DNA of 64,000 nt. Source: GCA-2746605 sp963710615. Lineage in GTDB: Bacteria > Bacteroidota > Ignavibacteria > Ignavibacteriales > Melioribacteraceae. The notes below the pieces were generated by a model. That model was not told where the DNA came from. It did no database searches and saw only the letters and a program-made list of their open reading frames with translations. Both the position numbers and the translations under genes were made by a program. The stretch is taken from the NCBI GenBank assembly GCA_963710615.1, contig CAVQBF010000008.1:620001-684000 (forward strand), given 5' to 3'. Shown piece after piece: positions 8,769 to 18,490 of the stretch (position 1 is its first letter; each line of letters starts with the position of its first letter).

Positions 8769-11700
8769 ATGAACATTGCGAAATTTTCTGTTAAAAATTC
8801 TGTTCTTGTTAATCTTTTAATGATAGGATTATTTATTTTTGGCTGGATATCACTTAATAACATGCCGACTGAGTTGAATCCTCCTGTTGAGTTCAATTGG
8901 GTTTTTATTACCGTAACTTACCCTGGTGCTTCACCTATCGAAACAGAAAATTTAATTGTAGATCCCTTGGAATCGGAAATTAAAGACGTTGATGATATTG
9001 ATGAAATTCAGTCAACTGCAGGCGAAGGTTACGGATTTGTTTTAGTAAAATTTAAAGATATTTCACTAGATGATTTTAGACAAAGATATAATGAATTGAA
9101 GTCTGAACTTGATAAAGTTGATTTTCCCGAAGATGCTGAAGATCCTTTAGTGGATGATTTTAGCAGTAGTGATTTTCTTCCACTTATTAACGTAAATATG
9201 TCCTTTTCAATTCCTGAGGCAAATGCTCAAATTATTGCGGAAGAGATTCAAGAAGACATGGATGATTTACCAGGCGTTGCTAAAGTTCAAGTGTCCGGTT
9301 TAGCAGAAAGAGAAATTTGGATTGAAGCTGATCCTGAGAGAATGAATAATCGAGGTGTTACTTTTGATGATGTTGTTTTTTCACTTAAAAGTAGAAACTT
9401 AAACGTTCCTGGTGGAAATATCTCAGTAGGTAAAACTGAATATCTTATAAGATCAATAGGAGAATACGAAAATGTCGATCAAATTGATAACACAATAATT
9501 AAAACTGCTCCTAACGGTGAATTTGTAAGAATTCGGGATATAGCAAAAGTTAGCGATACAAGAGAAGAATTAACTATACTTTCCAGATTAAACGGTGAAA
9601 AATCCATTAGTTTTTCTGTTTCCAAAAATGCTGATGCTAGTTCAATAGAAGTAATTGATGGAGTAAAAAAAATTGTAGAAAATTATAGAGGAACTGTTCC
9701 TGCCGGAGTTAATTTTAGTTATTCGAATGACAATGCGGTTTGGATAAATAGAATAATAGATGTATTAAAGAACAATGCAATAACAGGAATGCTTTTAATT
9801 GTCCTTATACTCTATTTTTTCTTAGGTAAAGGAAATGCATTATTAGCATCTTTAGGTATTCCAATTTCATTTTTCATTACTTTTATTTTGATGGACCTTT
9901 TTGGTTATTCGCTTAACGGTAATACACTCTTTGCCTTGGTAATGGTACTGGGAATAATTGTGGATGATGCAATAATTGTAGTTGAAAACTGTCACCGTTA
10001 CCGGCTGTTAGGTTATAATTCTTATGATTCAGCAATAATGGGAACAAGGGAAGTAGTGAGACCAATTCTATCATCAATTGGGACTAATATCGCCGCATTC
10101 CTACCACTAATCTTACTACCTGGTATAATGGGTAAGTTTATGAGAATAATTCCAATTGTATTTTCATTAGCTTTAATAGCTTCACTATTTGAAGCCTTTT
10201 TTCTTCTTCCGTCACATTATGCTGACTGGACAAAAAAATCTAAAGCTCATGCAAAAGGTGAAAAGAAATTTTTTAAAGTCCTTCGTAGTTATTATACAAA
10301 AATTTTAATTAAGGTTTTAAGGTGGCGTTATTGGGTAACAGCCAGTTTAGTAGTTTTACTCTTTTCTTCATTTGCAATTATTCCGCTTGTCGGTGTTGAA
10401 CTATTTGGAGAAGAGGATTGGGATGTAATTCGTGTCTTTGTTAAGTTTCCGGAAGGTACTAGTTTAGAAGAAACAAATAGAATCGTTAAAAAATATGAAG
10501 AAGAAGCTTATAATTTGTCTAAAGAAAATGTTGAGGCTGTAGTAACAAATGTGGGCTTGCTTCAAAGTGATGAAGATTGGCTGGTGAAGAAAAATGTTGC
10601 TCAAATTATTATACAGCTAAAACCAATTGAGGAAAGAAGTCGATCTACTGATGACCTAATCTCTGAACTTCGAAGAAATTGTTCTGATATTAGTGGTGCA
10701 ATATCCCAAGAATACTTAAAAATTTCTGGTGGTCCCCCGGTTGGCAAGCCAATTTCAATTAAAGTTCAAGGCAAATATTTGGATGATATTAAGGCTGCAT
10801 CGTTAGTTCTGCAAGATTCTATCAAAAAAATAGTAGGGGCATTTGACGTTTCTGATAATTTCCCGCCGGGGAAAAAGGAAATACAAATAAATATTGATGA
10901 GGATAAAGCAGCAATGTTTGGTTTTTCTATCCAGACAATTGCAATGTATGTGCGCTATGCTTTTGATGGCATTGTGGCAACAGAATTTAGAGACGCTGAT
11001 GATGAAATTGATGTCGTGGTGAAATATAATGAAAAATATAGATCGTCAATAGATGATGTGCTTAACTTGAAAATTTCCAATGCGCAAGGTAATACGGTAT
11101 CTTTAAGAGACTTGGTAACTTTTAATATTACTACGGGTCCAACAGAAATTAGAAGAATTGACCAGGAAAGAACAATTTTTATAACGGGCGATATTAATGA
11201 TGAAGTGATTACCTTAGATAAAATTAGCGCTAAAATAGAAGACCTCTTTCCAAAAGTCGAAAGTCAGTTTGCGGGGGTTAAATTCACATTTGGTGGACAA
11301 TATGATGAATTTAGCCAAACATTTGATAATATTCTTTCTCTCTTTATGCTCAGCTTAATATTAATATTTTTGATTTTGGGAACACAATTTAACTCTTATG
11401 CCCAGCCGCTAGTAATTTTAACAACCGTTCCTTTTGCAATAATTGGATCAATGCTTGGTTTATTAATCTCTAATAACCCCTTCAGTATTGTTTCAATGTT
11501 TGGATTTATTGCTCTGGCAGGAATTGTTGTAAACGATGCAATTATTTTGATAACTTTTATAAACAATCGAAGAGAAGATGAGTATCTATCCTCTTATCAA
11601 CTTTGGAAAAGTGTTGTAGAAGCTGGAAGGTTAAGGTTAAGACCAATAATCTTAACATCATTTACTACCATTTCCGGTTTAGTCCCTTTAGCATTTGGGA

Positions 11701-11846
11701 TTGGTGGTCAATCAGAAATGTGGGCACCTTTGGCAAATGTAATTGTGTTTGGTTTGTTAGTATCAACTGTGTTGACTCTTTTTATAATTCCAAGCTTTGT
11801 GACTATTATTGATGATATTAAAGGGAGTAGAAGAAAATCTAGCTAA
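8769..11846 (+). CDS. RND-family efflux transporter permease (AcrB/HAE-like)
   Basis: Inner-membrane proton-driven exporter of the RND superfamily; 1025 residues is the full family length. It has the N-terminal membrane helix, two large periplasmic loops and two bundles of membrane segments. The TM4 proton-relay pair is present in GIIVDDAIIVVEN. In TM10, where AcrB has GLSAKNAIL, this protein has GIVVNDAII, so the conserved lysine is missing. No membrane-fusion protein or TolC gene is adjacent, which is unusual. The next gene encodes an outer-membrane barrel 67 bp downstream. The substrate cannot be told; multidrug, metal or lipid export are all possible. Confidence 0.93.
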   Translation: MNIAKFSVKNSVLVNLLMIGLFIFGWISLNNMPTELNPPVEFNWVFITVTYPGASPIETENLIVDPLESEIKDVDDIDEIQSTAGEGYGFVLVKFKDISLDDFRQRYNELKSELDKVDFPEDAEDPLVDDFSSSDFLPLINVNMSFSIPEANAQIIAEEIQEDMDDLPGVAKVQVSGLAEREIWIEADPERMNNRGVTFDDVVFSLKSRNLNVPGGNISVGKTEYLIRSIGEYENVDQIDNTIIKTAPNGEFVRIRDIAKVSDTREELTILSRLNGEKSISFSVSKNADASSIEVIDGVKKIVENYRGTVPAGVNFSYSNDNAVWINRIIDVLKNNAITGMLLIVLILYFFLGKGNALLASLGIPISFFITFILMDLFGYSLNGNTLFALVMVLGIIVDDAIIVVENCHRYRLLGYNSYDSAIMGTREVVRPILSSIGTNIAAFLPLILLPGIMGKFMRIIPIVFSLALIASLFEAFFLLPSHYADWTKKSKAHAKGEKKFFKVLRSYYTKILIKVLRWRYWVTASLVVLLFSSFAIIPLVGVELFGEEDWDVIRVFVKFPEGTSLEETNRIVKKYEEEAYNLSKENVEAVVTNVGLLQSDEDWLVKKNVAQIIIQLKPIEERSRSTDDLISELRRNCSDISGAISQEYLKISGGPPVGKPISIKVQGKYLDDIKAASLVLQDSIKKIVGAFDVSDNFPPGKKEIQINIDEDKAAMFGFSIQTIAMYVRYAFDGIVATEFRDADDEIDVVVKYNEKYRSSIDDVLNLKISNAQGNTVSLRDLVTFNITTGPTEIRRIDQERTIFITGDINDEVITLDKISAKIEDLFPKVESQFAGVKFTFGGQYDEFSQTFDNILSLFMLSLILIFLILGTQFNSYAQPLVILTTVPFAIIGSMLGLLISNNPFSIVSMFGFIALAGIVVNDAIILITFINNRREDEYLSSYQLWKSVVEAGRLRLRPIILTSFTTISGLVPLAFGIGGQSEMWAPLANVIVFGLLVSTVLTLFIIPSFVTIIDDIKGSRRKSS

Positions 11847-11901
11847 TTAAATTCTTCTCCAGACTACGTTATTTGGATGGATTGTATTTGTTAGATTGTT
11901 T

Positions 11902-11907
11902 AAGGAG
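11902..11907 (+). promoter_or_regulatory. Shine-Dalgarno site selecting a TTG start
   Basis: AAGGAG lies six bases before the TTG at 11914. It supports that TTG over the in-frame TTG at 11896, which has no such site. Starting at 11914 also gives a clean signal peptide beginning MRSKLL. Confidence 0.7.
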
Positions 11908-11913
11908 AAATAT

Positions 11914-14538
11914 TTGAGATCAAAACTTCTTATAATCATAACCGTAGTTATTACGATAAACGGATTGTGTTTAGCTCAAAATAATGAAAGTGAAGATTAT
12001 ATAACTATTAAAGCGGGAGCAGAATACAAAGCCGGGTGGTTTCACAATTTGTTTTTTGGTGAACATTGGCGAAAGGTTTGGACAACTCCTGTAAAAGTTA
12101 AAGTTCTAGATATCAAAAATTTTGCTGGCGGCTTAACTCCTACTAAAAAAGGTGGCGGATTTCAAACTAAGTCATTAAGATTTAAAGGTAATGATGGACA
12201 TTATTGGAAATTCCGTTCAATCGAAAAAGACCCTTCCAAAACTTTGCCGGAGGAATTGCGAGGATCCATTGCTGATGATATTTTGCAAGACCAAATAAGC
12301 TCATCGCATCCATACGCTGCTTTTGCTGTAGCACCAATTTTAGACTCTTTAAATATTTTACAGGCAAAACCATATCTGTATTATTTACCAGACACTGAAG
12401 AATTGGGAGAATTTAGGAATGAATTTGGCAATATGCTCGGAATTTTAGAAATTCATCCGGATGTTGAGGAAGATGAAAATATTTATTTTGAAGATGCAGA
12501 TAAAGTTGAAGGAACTCTAGATTTATTCGAAAGACTTGAAAAGAAAGAAGATGAATGGGTTAGTTCAAATGAATATTTAAAAGCCAGACTGATTGATATT
12601 TTTTTAGGTGATTGGGATCGACACGCTGACCAATGGAAATGGGCAAAATATAATTCCAGCAAAAACAAAGAAATTTGGAGGCCTATTCCTAGAGATAGAG
12701 ATCAAGTTTTTGCAAAATTCGACGGAATTTTTCCGCGTATTGCTGAATACTTAGTACCGCAATTTAACAGTTTTGATAATTCTTTCAATGATATTGAATA
12801 CCTAACATGGAATGGGAGATTTGTTGATCAGCATTTCTTGATTCAACTAACAAAAGCAGAGTGGGATTCAATCACAAATTCAGTTTATAACAAGCTAACT
12901 AACGAACTTATTTATTCATCAGTTAGTAATCTTCCTCCTGAGGTCTATTCTGTTTCTTCAAATGAAATTAAGTCCACACTGATTAAACGAAGAGATAATC
13001 TAAAGGAAATTTCAGATGACTATTATCACTATATAAATACTATTGTTGATATTTATTGTGGCAAAGATGAAGATTATGTTGAAGTTGAGCGTGTTGACAA
13101 TGAGAGAACAACAGTAAAGGTATATAAGGATATTAAAAAAAATGAGAGGACCAAAACGATTCCTTATTTCTATAAAACTTTTGACAATAATGTTACAGAT
13201 GAAATACGTATTTATCTTCTTGATAATGACGATCTTGTAAAATTGACAGGTACTGTTGATGATGGAATTTTAATAAGAATAATTGGAGGAGATGGAGCGG
13301 ATAAAATTATCGATAACTCAAAAGTTAACGGATATTTGCTTTCTGTAACTCCAATCCCTGATGCTGAGAATAAAACAATTGTTTATGATTCAGGGAAAAA
13401 AACCAAAATCGAATTTGGAGCAGGCACACTTTACGACGATGAAAAAATTACTGAGCCGGAGAATCAAGAAGAAAAATATAGACCTTCGCAAAGAGATAGA
13501 TCTAACAGATCTTTATTGTTTCCAACAGTTGGCTACTCAAGCAGCAATGGATATATTTTTGGCGTCTCACAAAATTTTACAAAATATGGATTCAGGGCCA
13601 TTCCTTATAAAACCAATATTTCCATTGATGCAGAGTATGCTTCGGAACCCAATTCTGGTTCAATTACTTTTGAATCAGAAGTTATCTCGATATTTAAGAA
13701 TGTTGATTTAAACTTTGCTCTAAGTGCTGATGGTTTAAAATTTACGGAATATTATGGTTATGGCAATGAGACCAAGTATAATGAAAAACTTGATGAAGAA
13801 AATTATTACAGGGTAAAACAAAAACTTTTTACCGTTACTACATCACTTGATTATTCTATATTGAAAAATTTAGAAGTTAACTTAGGCTTAGAATATACTT
13901 ATTCGGATTTAACTCTAAACAATAACTTACTAATAAATGATTTCCCTCGTAATAGTTATGGTCTTGGAAAATTTGCATCAGTAAAAGGGAATTTAGATAT
14001 TAGACTAGACTCAAGAGATAATAAGGTTTTTACAAACAACGGTTACTATGTATTTTTTTCAAATTCCATTTACCCAAAATTATTAGATAACATTTATGAC
14101 TATTACCGTACCCTATTAGATATTAGGACATTTATAACAACCTCAATTTTATCCCAAACAACTTTTGCTTTTAGAATATATGGCGAAAAAGTATGGGGAG
14201 ATTATCCTTTGTTGTCATCTGCTTTTCTCGGGGGAAAAGATAACTTATTAGGATTTACCAGAGAGCGATTTTCTGGTGATGCTTCTCTTTACGGGACATT
14301 GCAAACTCGAATGCACTTAACAAAATTAAAACTTATAATAAACGGTAATCTGGGTTTTCATGCATTTGCAGAAACTGGGAGAGTATTTGCTGAGAATGAT
14401 AATTCTAAAATTTGGCATCCAAGTTTTGGCGGGGGTTTTTGGTTGTCCTATTTAGATAGAGAATTCAATATTATTACAACGTTTGCTAAATCAAAAGAAA
14501 CATATCAATTATATTTCGGACTGGGATTTAATATTTAA
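11914..14538 (+). CDS. Omp85/surface-antigen-like outer-membrane barrel with kinase-like periplasmic region
   Basis: From the TTG start the protein is 874 residues with a signal peptide ending at LCLAQ. The N-terminal half has no POTRA-like repeat that I can recognise. Around residue 229 it carries LGDWDRHADQW and about 27 residues later PIPRDRDQVF. These resemble the catalytic-loop and metal-binding motifs of HipA/FAM20C-type atypical kinases. From about 540 onward the sequence alternates in beta strands. It ends in a D15/Omp85-like barrel with GGKDNLLGFTRERF near 771 and a final aromatic-type strand (LYFGLGFNI). Related Bacteroidota proteins often carry a metallophosphoesterase before this region; none is seen here. 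The role is unknown. It lies 67 bp after the RND gene and may be co-expressed with it. Confidence 0.7.
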   Translation: MRSKLLIIITVVITINGLCLAQNNESEDYITIKAGAEYKAGWFHNLFFGEHWRKVWTTPVKVKVLDIKNFAGGLTPTKKGGGFQTKSLRFKGNDGHYWKFRSIEKDPSKTLPEELRGSIADDILQDQISSSHPYAAFAVAPILDSLNILQAKPYLYYLPDTEELGEFRNEFGNMLGILEIHPDVEEDENIYFEDADKVEGTLDLFERLEKKEDEWVSSNEYLKARLIDIFLGDWDRHADQWKWAKYNSSKNKEIWRPIPRDRDQVFAKFDGIFPRIAEYLVPQFNSFDNSFNDIEYLTWNGRFVDQHFLIQLTKAEWDSITNSVYNKLTNELIYSSVSNLPPEVYSVSSNEIKSTLIKRRDNLKEISDDYYHYINTIVDIYCGKDEDYVEVERVDNERTTVKVYKDIKKNERTKTIPYFYKTFDNNVTDEIRIYLLDNDDLVKLTGTVDDGILIRIIGGDGADKIIDNSKVNGYLLSVTPIPDAENKTIVYDSGKKTKIEFGAGTLYDDEKITEPENQEEKYRPSQRDRSNRSLLFPTVGYSSSNGYIFGVSQNFTKYGFRAIPYKTNISIDAEYASEPNSGSITFESEVISIFKNVDLNFALSADGLKFTEYYGYGNETKYNEKLDEENYYRVKQKLFTVTTSLDYSILKNLEVNLGLEYTYSDLTLNNNLLINDFPRNSYGLGKFASVKGNLDIRLDSRDNKVFTNNGYYVFFSNSIYPKLLDNIYDYYRTLLDIRTFITTSILSQTTFAFRIYGEKVWGDYPLLSSAFLGGKDNLLGFTRERFSGDASLYGTLQTRMHLTKLKLIINGNLGFHAFAETGRVFAENDNSKIWHPSFGGGFWLSYLDREFNIITTFAKSKETYQLYFGLGFNI

Positions 14539-14574
14539 TAATTGTCAATTTTCCAAATATTTAGTGAAAAAGTT

Positions 14575-15813
14575 TCAATCAATTATTAAGCCTATCTCCG
14601 TTGCACCGGGATGCAAAACCACTGCAACAGCAAAAGCAAAAATAGAAACAATTATTCCTATCATAAAAACATTGTAGCAAATATTTAGATTTTTATATTT
14701 AACGCCAAGTACCTGACCTAAGAAATAAAAGTCCTTAATCATGCTTCCATAAAGATATTCTTTATCATTCATCATCTCTTGCATTCCCCAAGTAAATTTG
14801 TCTAATTTCATTTTATAGAAATTTCCAAAAAACAGAAGGTTGGCTTTTTTCTTTTTTATATCTTCCTCAGTAAAAAGACCGCTGGTAATTTTGGGGCGAG
14901 TAACCAAAATAGCATATACCAAAGTTGTTAAACTTACAAGTGTTAAAATAATCGTGGGAATTACTAAATGCTGATTATTATCAAGCTTTCTGGAAAGGAT
15001 CGCAACAATGGCTGTCAAAATTAAAGTGTTCACACTTATCATAATATTAGCTTTACTATCTGCCATACTGCTGAATTCAACATGAGTTCGGATAACATTA
15101 CGGAACATAGTCTCAATGCCCCTGTCAGCTTTACCTGAATTTGCTTTTTTCTCTTTTAGCTTTTCTTTTTCAAAGATTAATTTTTCTTCTTTTAGTCTGT
15201 CTGTCTTCTCGCTCAGTTCAGTTTTCTTAATTCTTTTCTGAAGTTTTACAATATTTTCCCTTTTTCTTTCACTATATTTTTCTTTGGCGTAATGTGTGAA
15301 GAAATTATGATTGCTTATAAAATTAAGCGAGTTATTAAACCAATCTATTTCAGAAATTAGATTACCAGTAACCTTCTCCTCTTCTACTTTAAGCCATTCG
15401 CTTCTTTCTATAAAGTTTTTCTTAGCCAAATGCTGCAAATCAGCATCACAAAGAACTTCCTCTACATTGTTTTTAGGATTTTGCGGTAGCTTTGTAGAAA
15501 GAATACATGATTTAACTTTTTCAATTTTTGTTGGAGGATAATTATTCATATTCAAATAGGAAGATGCAATTTCTGCACTTGCAGACTCATGATCTTCTCT
15601 GTCAATAGTATATCCTGTATCATGAAACCATGCGGAGATTAAAAGTATTTCCATTTCTTCACTGTTCAAATTTGTGCCAAGCCCAATTTTTTCAGCAGCT
15701 TTAACTACATCAGTTGTATGAAGAATATCATGATAAACTAAATCTTTAGTCTTATTTTTATCAAAATACTCATAAATAAATTTTTCAACATCATGCACTA
15801 AATTACTATTCAT
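14575..15813 (-). CDS. HD-domain protein fused to a PycTM-like (Pycsar effector) membrane domain
   Basis: Residues 1-185 form an HD phosphohydrolase domain. Likely metal ligands are H28 or H32, the HD pair H64-D65 in AWFHDTGYT, and D123 or D125 in LCDADLQHL. A charged coiled coil spans about 185-228. From about 230 the motif RGIETMFRNVIRTHVEFSS and three membrane segments (about 257-274, 283-304, 378-400) match the DUF5706/PycTM effector family. In Pycsar systems that family senses cyclic pyrimidine nucleotides and disturbs the membrane. HD domains often cleave phosphodiesters, so this protein could both respond to and remove a cyclic nucleotide (inference). It is divergent from an MFS gene that is followed by a nucleotidyl cyclase. 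Confidence 0.8.
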   Translation of the reverse strand: MNSNLVHDVEKFIYEYFDKNKTKDLVYHDILHTTDVVKAAEKIGLGTNLNSEEMEILLISAWFHDTGYTIDREDHESASAEIASSYLNMNNYPPTKIEKVKSCILSTKLPQNPKNNVEEVLCDADLQHLAKKNFIERSEWLKVEEEKVTGNLISEIDWFNNSLNFISNHNFFTHYAKEKYSERKRENIVKLQKRIKKTELSEKTDRLKEEKLIFEKEKLKEKKANSGKADRGIETMFRNVIRTHVEFSSMADSKANIMISVNTLILTAIVAILSRKLDNNQHLVIPTIILTLVSLTTLVYAILVTRPKITSGLFTEEDIKKKKANLLFFGNFYKMKLDKFTWGMQEMMNDKEYLYGSMIKDFYFLGQVLGVKYKNLNICYNVFMIGIIVSIFAFAVAVVLHPGATEIGLIID

Positions 15814-15998
15814 TGTCTACCCCGGAATATTATTTCCAAGTTATTTAATTCTAAACTTGTTAGCAAAACTACCAAAAAAAATTAGTTTTATTATATCTCT
15901 TAAAAGAAATATAAAGTAGTTTTATATACCCAGATAGTAATAGATTTACTTTTGGTAATTTATGTAAATAGTTATTTTTTAAAAATTAAAATCTAGCA

Positions 15999-17324
15999 AT
16001 GATCAAAAATTCTATTCTTGAAAAACTTGATAGAACATACTCTCTTATCTACAATGAAGAAGATGCAAGGATTTGTAAAGACATTCCAGATGAAGCATGT
16101 AAATATATACCCGCGAATTTTTTCTTAATAATCATCAGCAATATTTTCACAAAGCTCGGAGATGCTCTCAGTAATCCCAAGACAGTCTTGGCTTGGCTAA
16201 TGAGCTATGTTAATGCCCCTCTTTATCTAATTAGTTTTCTAGTTCCTTTAAGGGAATCTGGCTCAATGCTGCCTCAAATATTTATTGCAAGCTACATAAG
16301 AAAAAAGCCAATTCGCAAATGGGTTTGGGTAATAGGTTCTATTTTACAATTTGGAACTATTTTTAGTATAGGTATTGTTTCTCTCTTCTTTGATGGAGCA
16401 ACTGCCGGATGGCTTATTATTGTATTACTTATTCTTTTCAGTCTATCAAGAGGCTTAAGTTCAATTTCATCTAAGGACGTAATTGGTAAAACCATTCCCA
16501 AAACAAGAAGAGGCAGACTCAATGGATATAGCACAGCAATTTCAGGACTTTTGGTTTTGGCAATTGGTACGTTTATGATTATTAAATCAAAATATAATCA
16601 AGGTATTGAATTTTACAGTTATATTATTTTCTTTGCTGCTTCTTTATGGCTTATTGGAGCTCTGGTTTATTCAAATATTAAGGAATTTCCTGGTGAAACA
16701 ACCGGAGGAAGAAATGCATTTAAGGAGTCGCTTAAAAGACTTAGTCTTCTTAAAAGTGATAAACCATTTAGAAATTTTGTAATTTCAAGATCTCTTCTAC
16801 TTTGCTCTGCACTTACAGCTCCATTCTATGTAGTATTAGCTCAAAACTATTTAGGGAATGATTCAGCTATTCTTGGTCTATTTGTTGTTTCAGGCGGGGT
16901 AGCATCTAGCATTAGCGCACCAACATGGGGCAGGATGGCGGATAAATCTAGTAAAAATGTTATGGTCAGCGGAGCTTTAATAACTTCTCTCCTTGGAATT
17001 TTAATGTTTATTTTTATAATGTGGATACCGGTCTTGAGAGAAAAGTCATGGCTTTATCCCACGGCATTTTTTATTCTTGGTGTAGCTCACAGTGGCGTCA
17101 GACTTGGTAGAAAGACCTATATTATCGATATGGCGGGCGGAAATAAAAGAACCGATTATGTCGCTGTAAGTAACACTATTATTGGGGGAATTCTTTTAAT
17201 GACCGGTGGAATAAGTGCTCTTGCGTCATTTATTTCAATTGAAGGAATAATATTGGTTTTATCTTTAATGGGATTGCTTGGGGCTTTTACAAGCTTTAGG
17301 TTGCCTGAAACTAAACATAACTAG
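15999..17324 (+). CDS. MFS-family membrane transporter
   Basis: A 441-residue protein with about twelve hydrophobic segments starting near residue 40 and a soluble N-terminus of about 35 residues. The central loop KTIPKTRRGRLNGYS after TM4-5 and GRMADKSSKNVM near residue 310 match the basic cytoplasmic loops (GxxxD/GRxxDRxG type) of the major facilitator superfamily. The substrate is not apparent. The class III cyclase starts 2 bp after its stop, so the two genes are almost certainly translated from one message. The transporter may export or import the signal, or only share a promoter. Confidence 0.85.
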   Translation: MIKNSILEKLDRTYSLIYNEEDARICKDIPDEACKYIPANFFLIIISNIFTKLGDALSNPKTVLAWLMSYVNAPLYLISFLVPLRESGSMLPQIFIASYIRKKPIRKWVWVIGSILQFGTIFSIGIVSLFFDGATAGWLIIVLLILFSLSRGLSSISSKDVIGKTIPKTRRGRLNGYSTAISGLLVLAIGTFMIIKSKYNQGIEFYSYIIFFAASLWLIGALVYSNIKEFPGETTGGRNAFKESLKRLSLLKSDKPFRNFVISRSLLLCSALTAPFYVVLAQNYLGNDSAILGLFVVSGGVASSISAPTWGRMADKSSKNVMVSGALITSLLGILMFIFIMWIPVLREKSWLYPTAFFILGVAHSGVRLGRKTYIIDMAGGNKRTDYVAVSNTIIGGILLMTGGISALASFISIEGIILVLSLMGLLGAFTSFRLPETKHN

Positions 17325-17326
17325 TT

Positions 17327-18451
17327 ATGAAATTTGATTACTCTACAAGAGCAAGAAGAATTGCACTACGTCATCCACTACTGTCTGATATTTTAACTCA
17401 AATAGCATTTTGGATTTTAGCTTATCTGTTATTTTTTGTTTTAGTTAATTTTATTTCAAAAGCAGTTGCAAGTCTATTTAATCCCAAAGCAGTAGTTCAT
17501 ATATCTGAAAACATCTTAATCGGAATAATTGCAGCTGTTATTCTTGGTACTTTCTTTGGATTAATTGATCATTTCGTCGGAAAATGGTACAACAAAAAAT
17601 CTTTAGGAATAGAAATATTTATTAAATCAATATTGTATTTAATAGTTTGGTTTTCAGTTGTTAATATTACACGAGCTATTGGTCTTGCTTTAGAAGCAAA
17701 GTTTATTGATAATACCACCATTGGATATTCCCAAAATTTCTTCTCGAATATTGGCACTTCGTCAACTATCTATACAATTGTTATGATTTTGATTATAAGC
17801 TTCATTAAACAAATGAATAATAAATTTGGACCAGGCGTTCTTTTACCAATGTTATTGGGAAAATATAGAAAACCAAGAGTTGAGGAAAGAATTTTTATGT
17901 TTATGGATTTAAAGAGCTCAACAACCTATGCAGAGAAACTGGGTCACATAAAGTACAGTGAAATGATACAGACTTGTTTTTTAGATTTGAATAAAGTAAT
18001 TCCAAAATATTATGCTGAGGTTTATCAATATGTTGGGGATGAAGTTGTCCTAACTTGGACTAAGGATCAGGGCCTCGAGAAATTTAATTGCTTCAAGCTT
18101 TACTTTGCATTCAAGGAAGAATTAGAAAAAAATAAGGAGTATTATATCAAAAACTTTGGTCTTCTTCCCGAATTTAAAGCAAGCGTTAATATTGGCGAAA
18201 TTACGGTTGCAGAGGTAGGTGATATTAAGAGAGAAATTGCCTACCATGGAGATACTATCAATACTGCTGCTCGAATTCAGGAGATGTGCAATATGTACAA
18301 ATCCAGCTTTCTAATATCTGAAGCACTAAATGAGTATGTGAAAAAAAGTGAATTATTCTCAACCACATTTCTTGATGAGAGATTATTAAAAGGAAAAACC
18401 AAATTAGTAAAGCTGTTTTCAGTAACTAAATCAAGTACTCTTCAGAACTAG
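17327..18451 (+). CDS. Membrane class III nucleotidyl cyclase
   Basis: The N-terminal ~175 residues hold four to five membrane segments. The catalytic domain follows from about 185. Both metal-binding aspartates are present: D194 in FMFMDLKSST and D238 in YVGDEVV. The transition-state residues N312 and R316 are present in GDTINTAAR. The two residues that set base choice differ from known adenylyl (Lys/Asp) and guanylyl (Glu/Cys) enzymes: by motif alignment they are Q234 and A305. The product therefore cannot be assigned to cAMP or cGMP by inspection. It lies 2 bp after the MFS gene and 1.5 kb from an HD-PycTM protein, which together suggest a local cyclic-nucleotide circuit. Confidence 0.88.
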   Translation: MKFDYSTRARRIALRHPLLSDILTQIAFWILAYLLFFVLVNFISKAVASLFNPKAVVHISENILIGIIAAVILGTFFGLIDHFVGKWYNKKSLGIEIFIKSILYLIVWFSVVNITRAIGLALEAKFIDNTTIGYSQNFFSNIGTSSTIYTIVMILIISFIKQMNNKFGPGVLLPMLLGKYRKPRVEERIFMFMDLKSSTTYAEKLGHIKYSEMIQTCFLDLNKVIPKYYAEVYQYVGDEVVLTWTKDQGLEKFNCFKLYFAFKEELEKNKEYYIKNFGLLPEFKASVNIGEITVAEVGDIKREIAYHGDTINTAARIQEMCNMYKSSFLISEALNEYVKKSELFSTTFLDERLLKGKTKLVKLFSVTKSSTLQN

Positions 18452-18490
18452 CTGTCTTGTTGGGCGGAAAAAGTCAAATACAGAATGGAA

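Noticed and set aside
13361..13711. A 116-residue open frame on the plus strand
   Set aside because: It lies wholly inside the Omp85-like gene in another frame and has no domain or ribosome site. It is a shadow.
14575..18451. Calling this region a proven Pycsar defence system
   Set aside because: There is no mobile element, phage gene or known defence neighbour. The cyclase and effector are on opposite strands. HD-PycTM proteins also occur outside defence islands.
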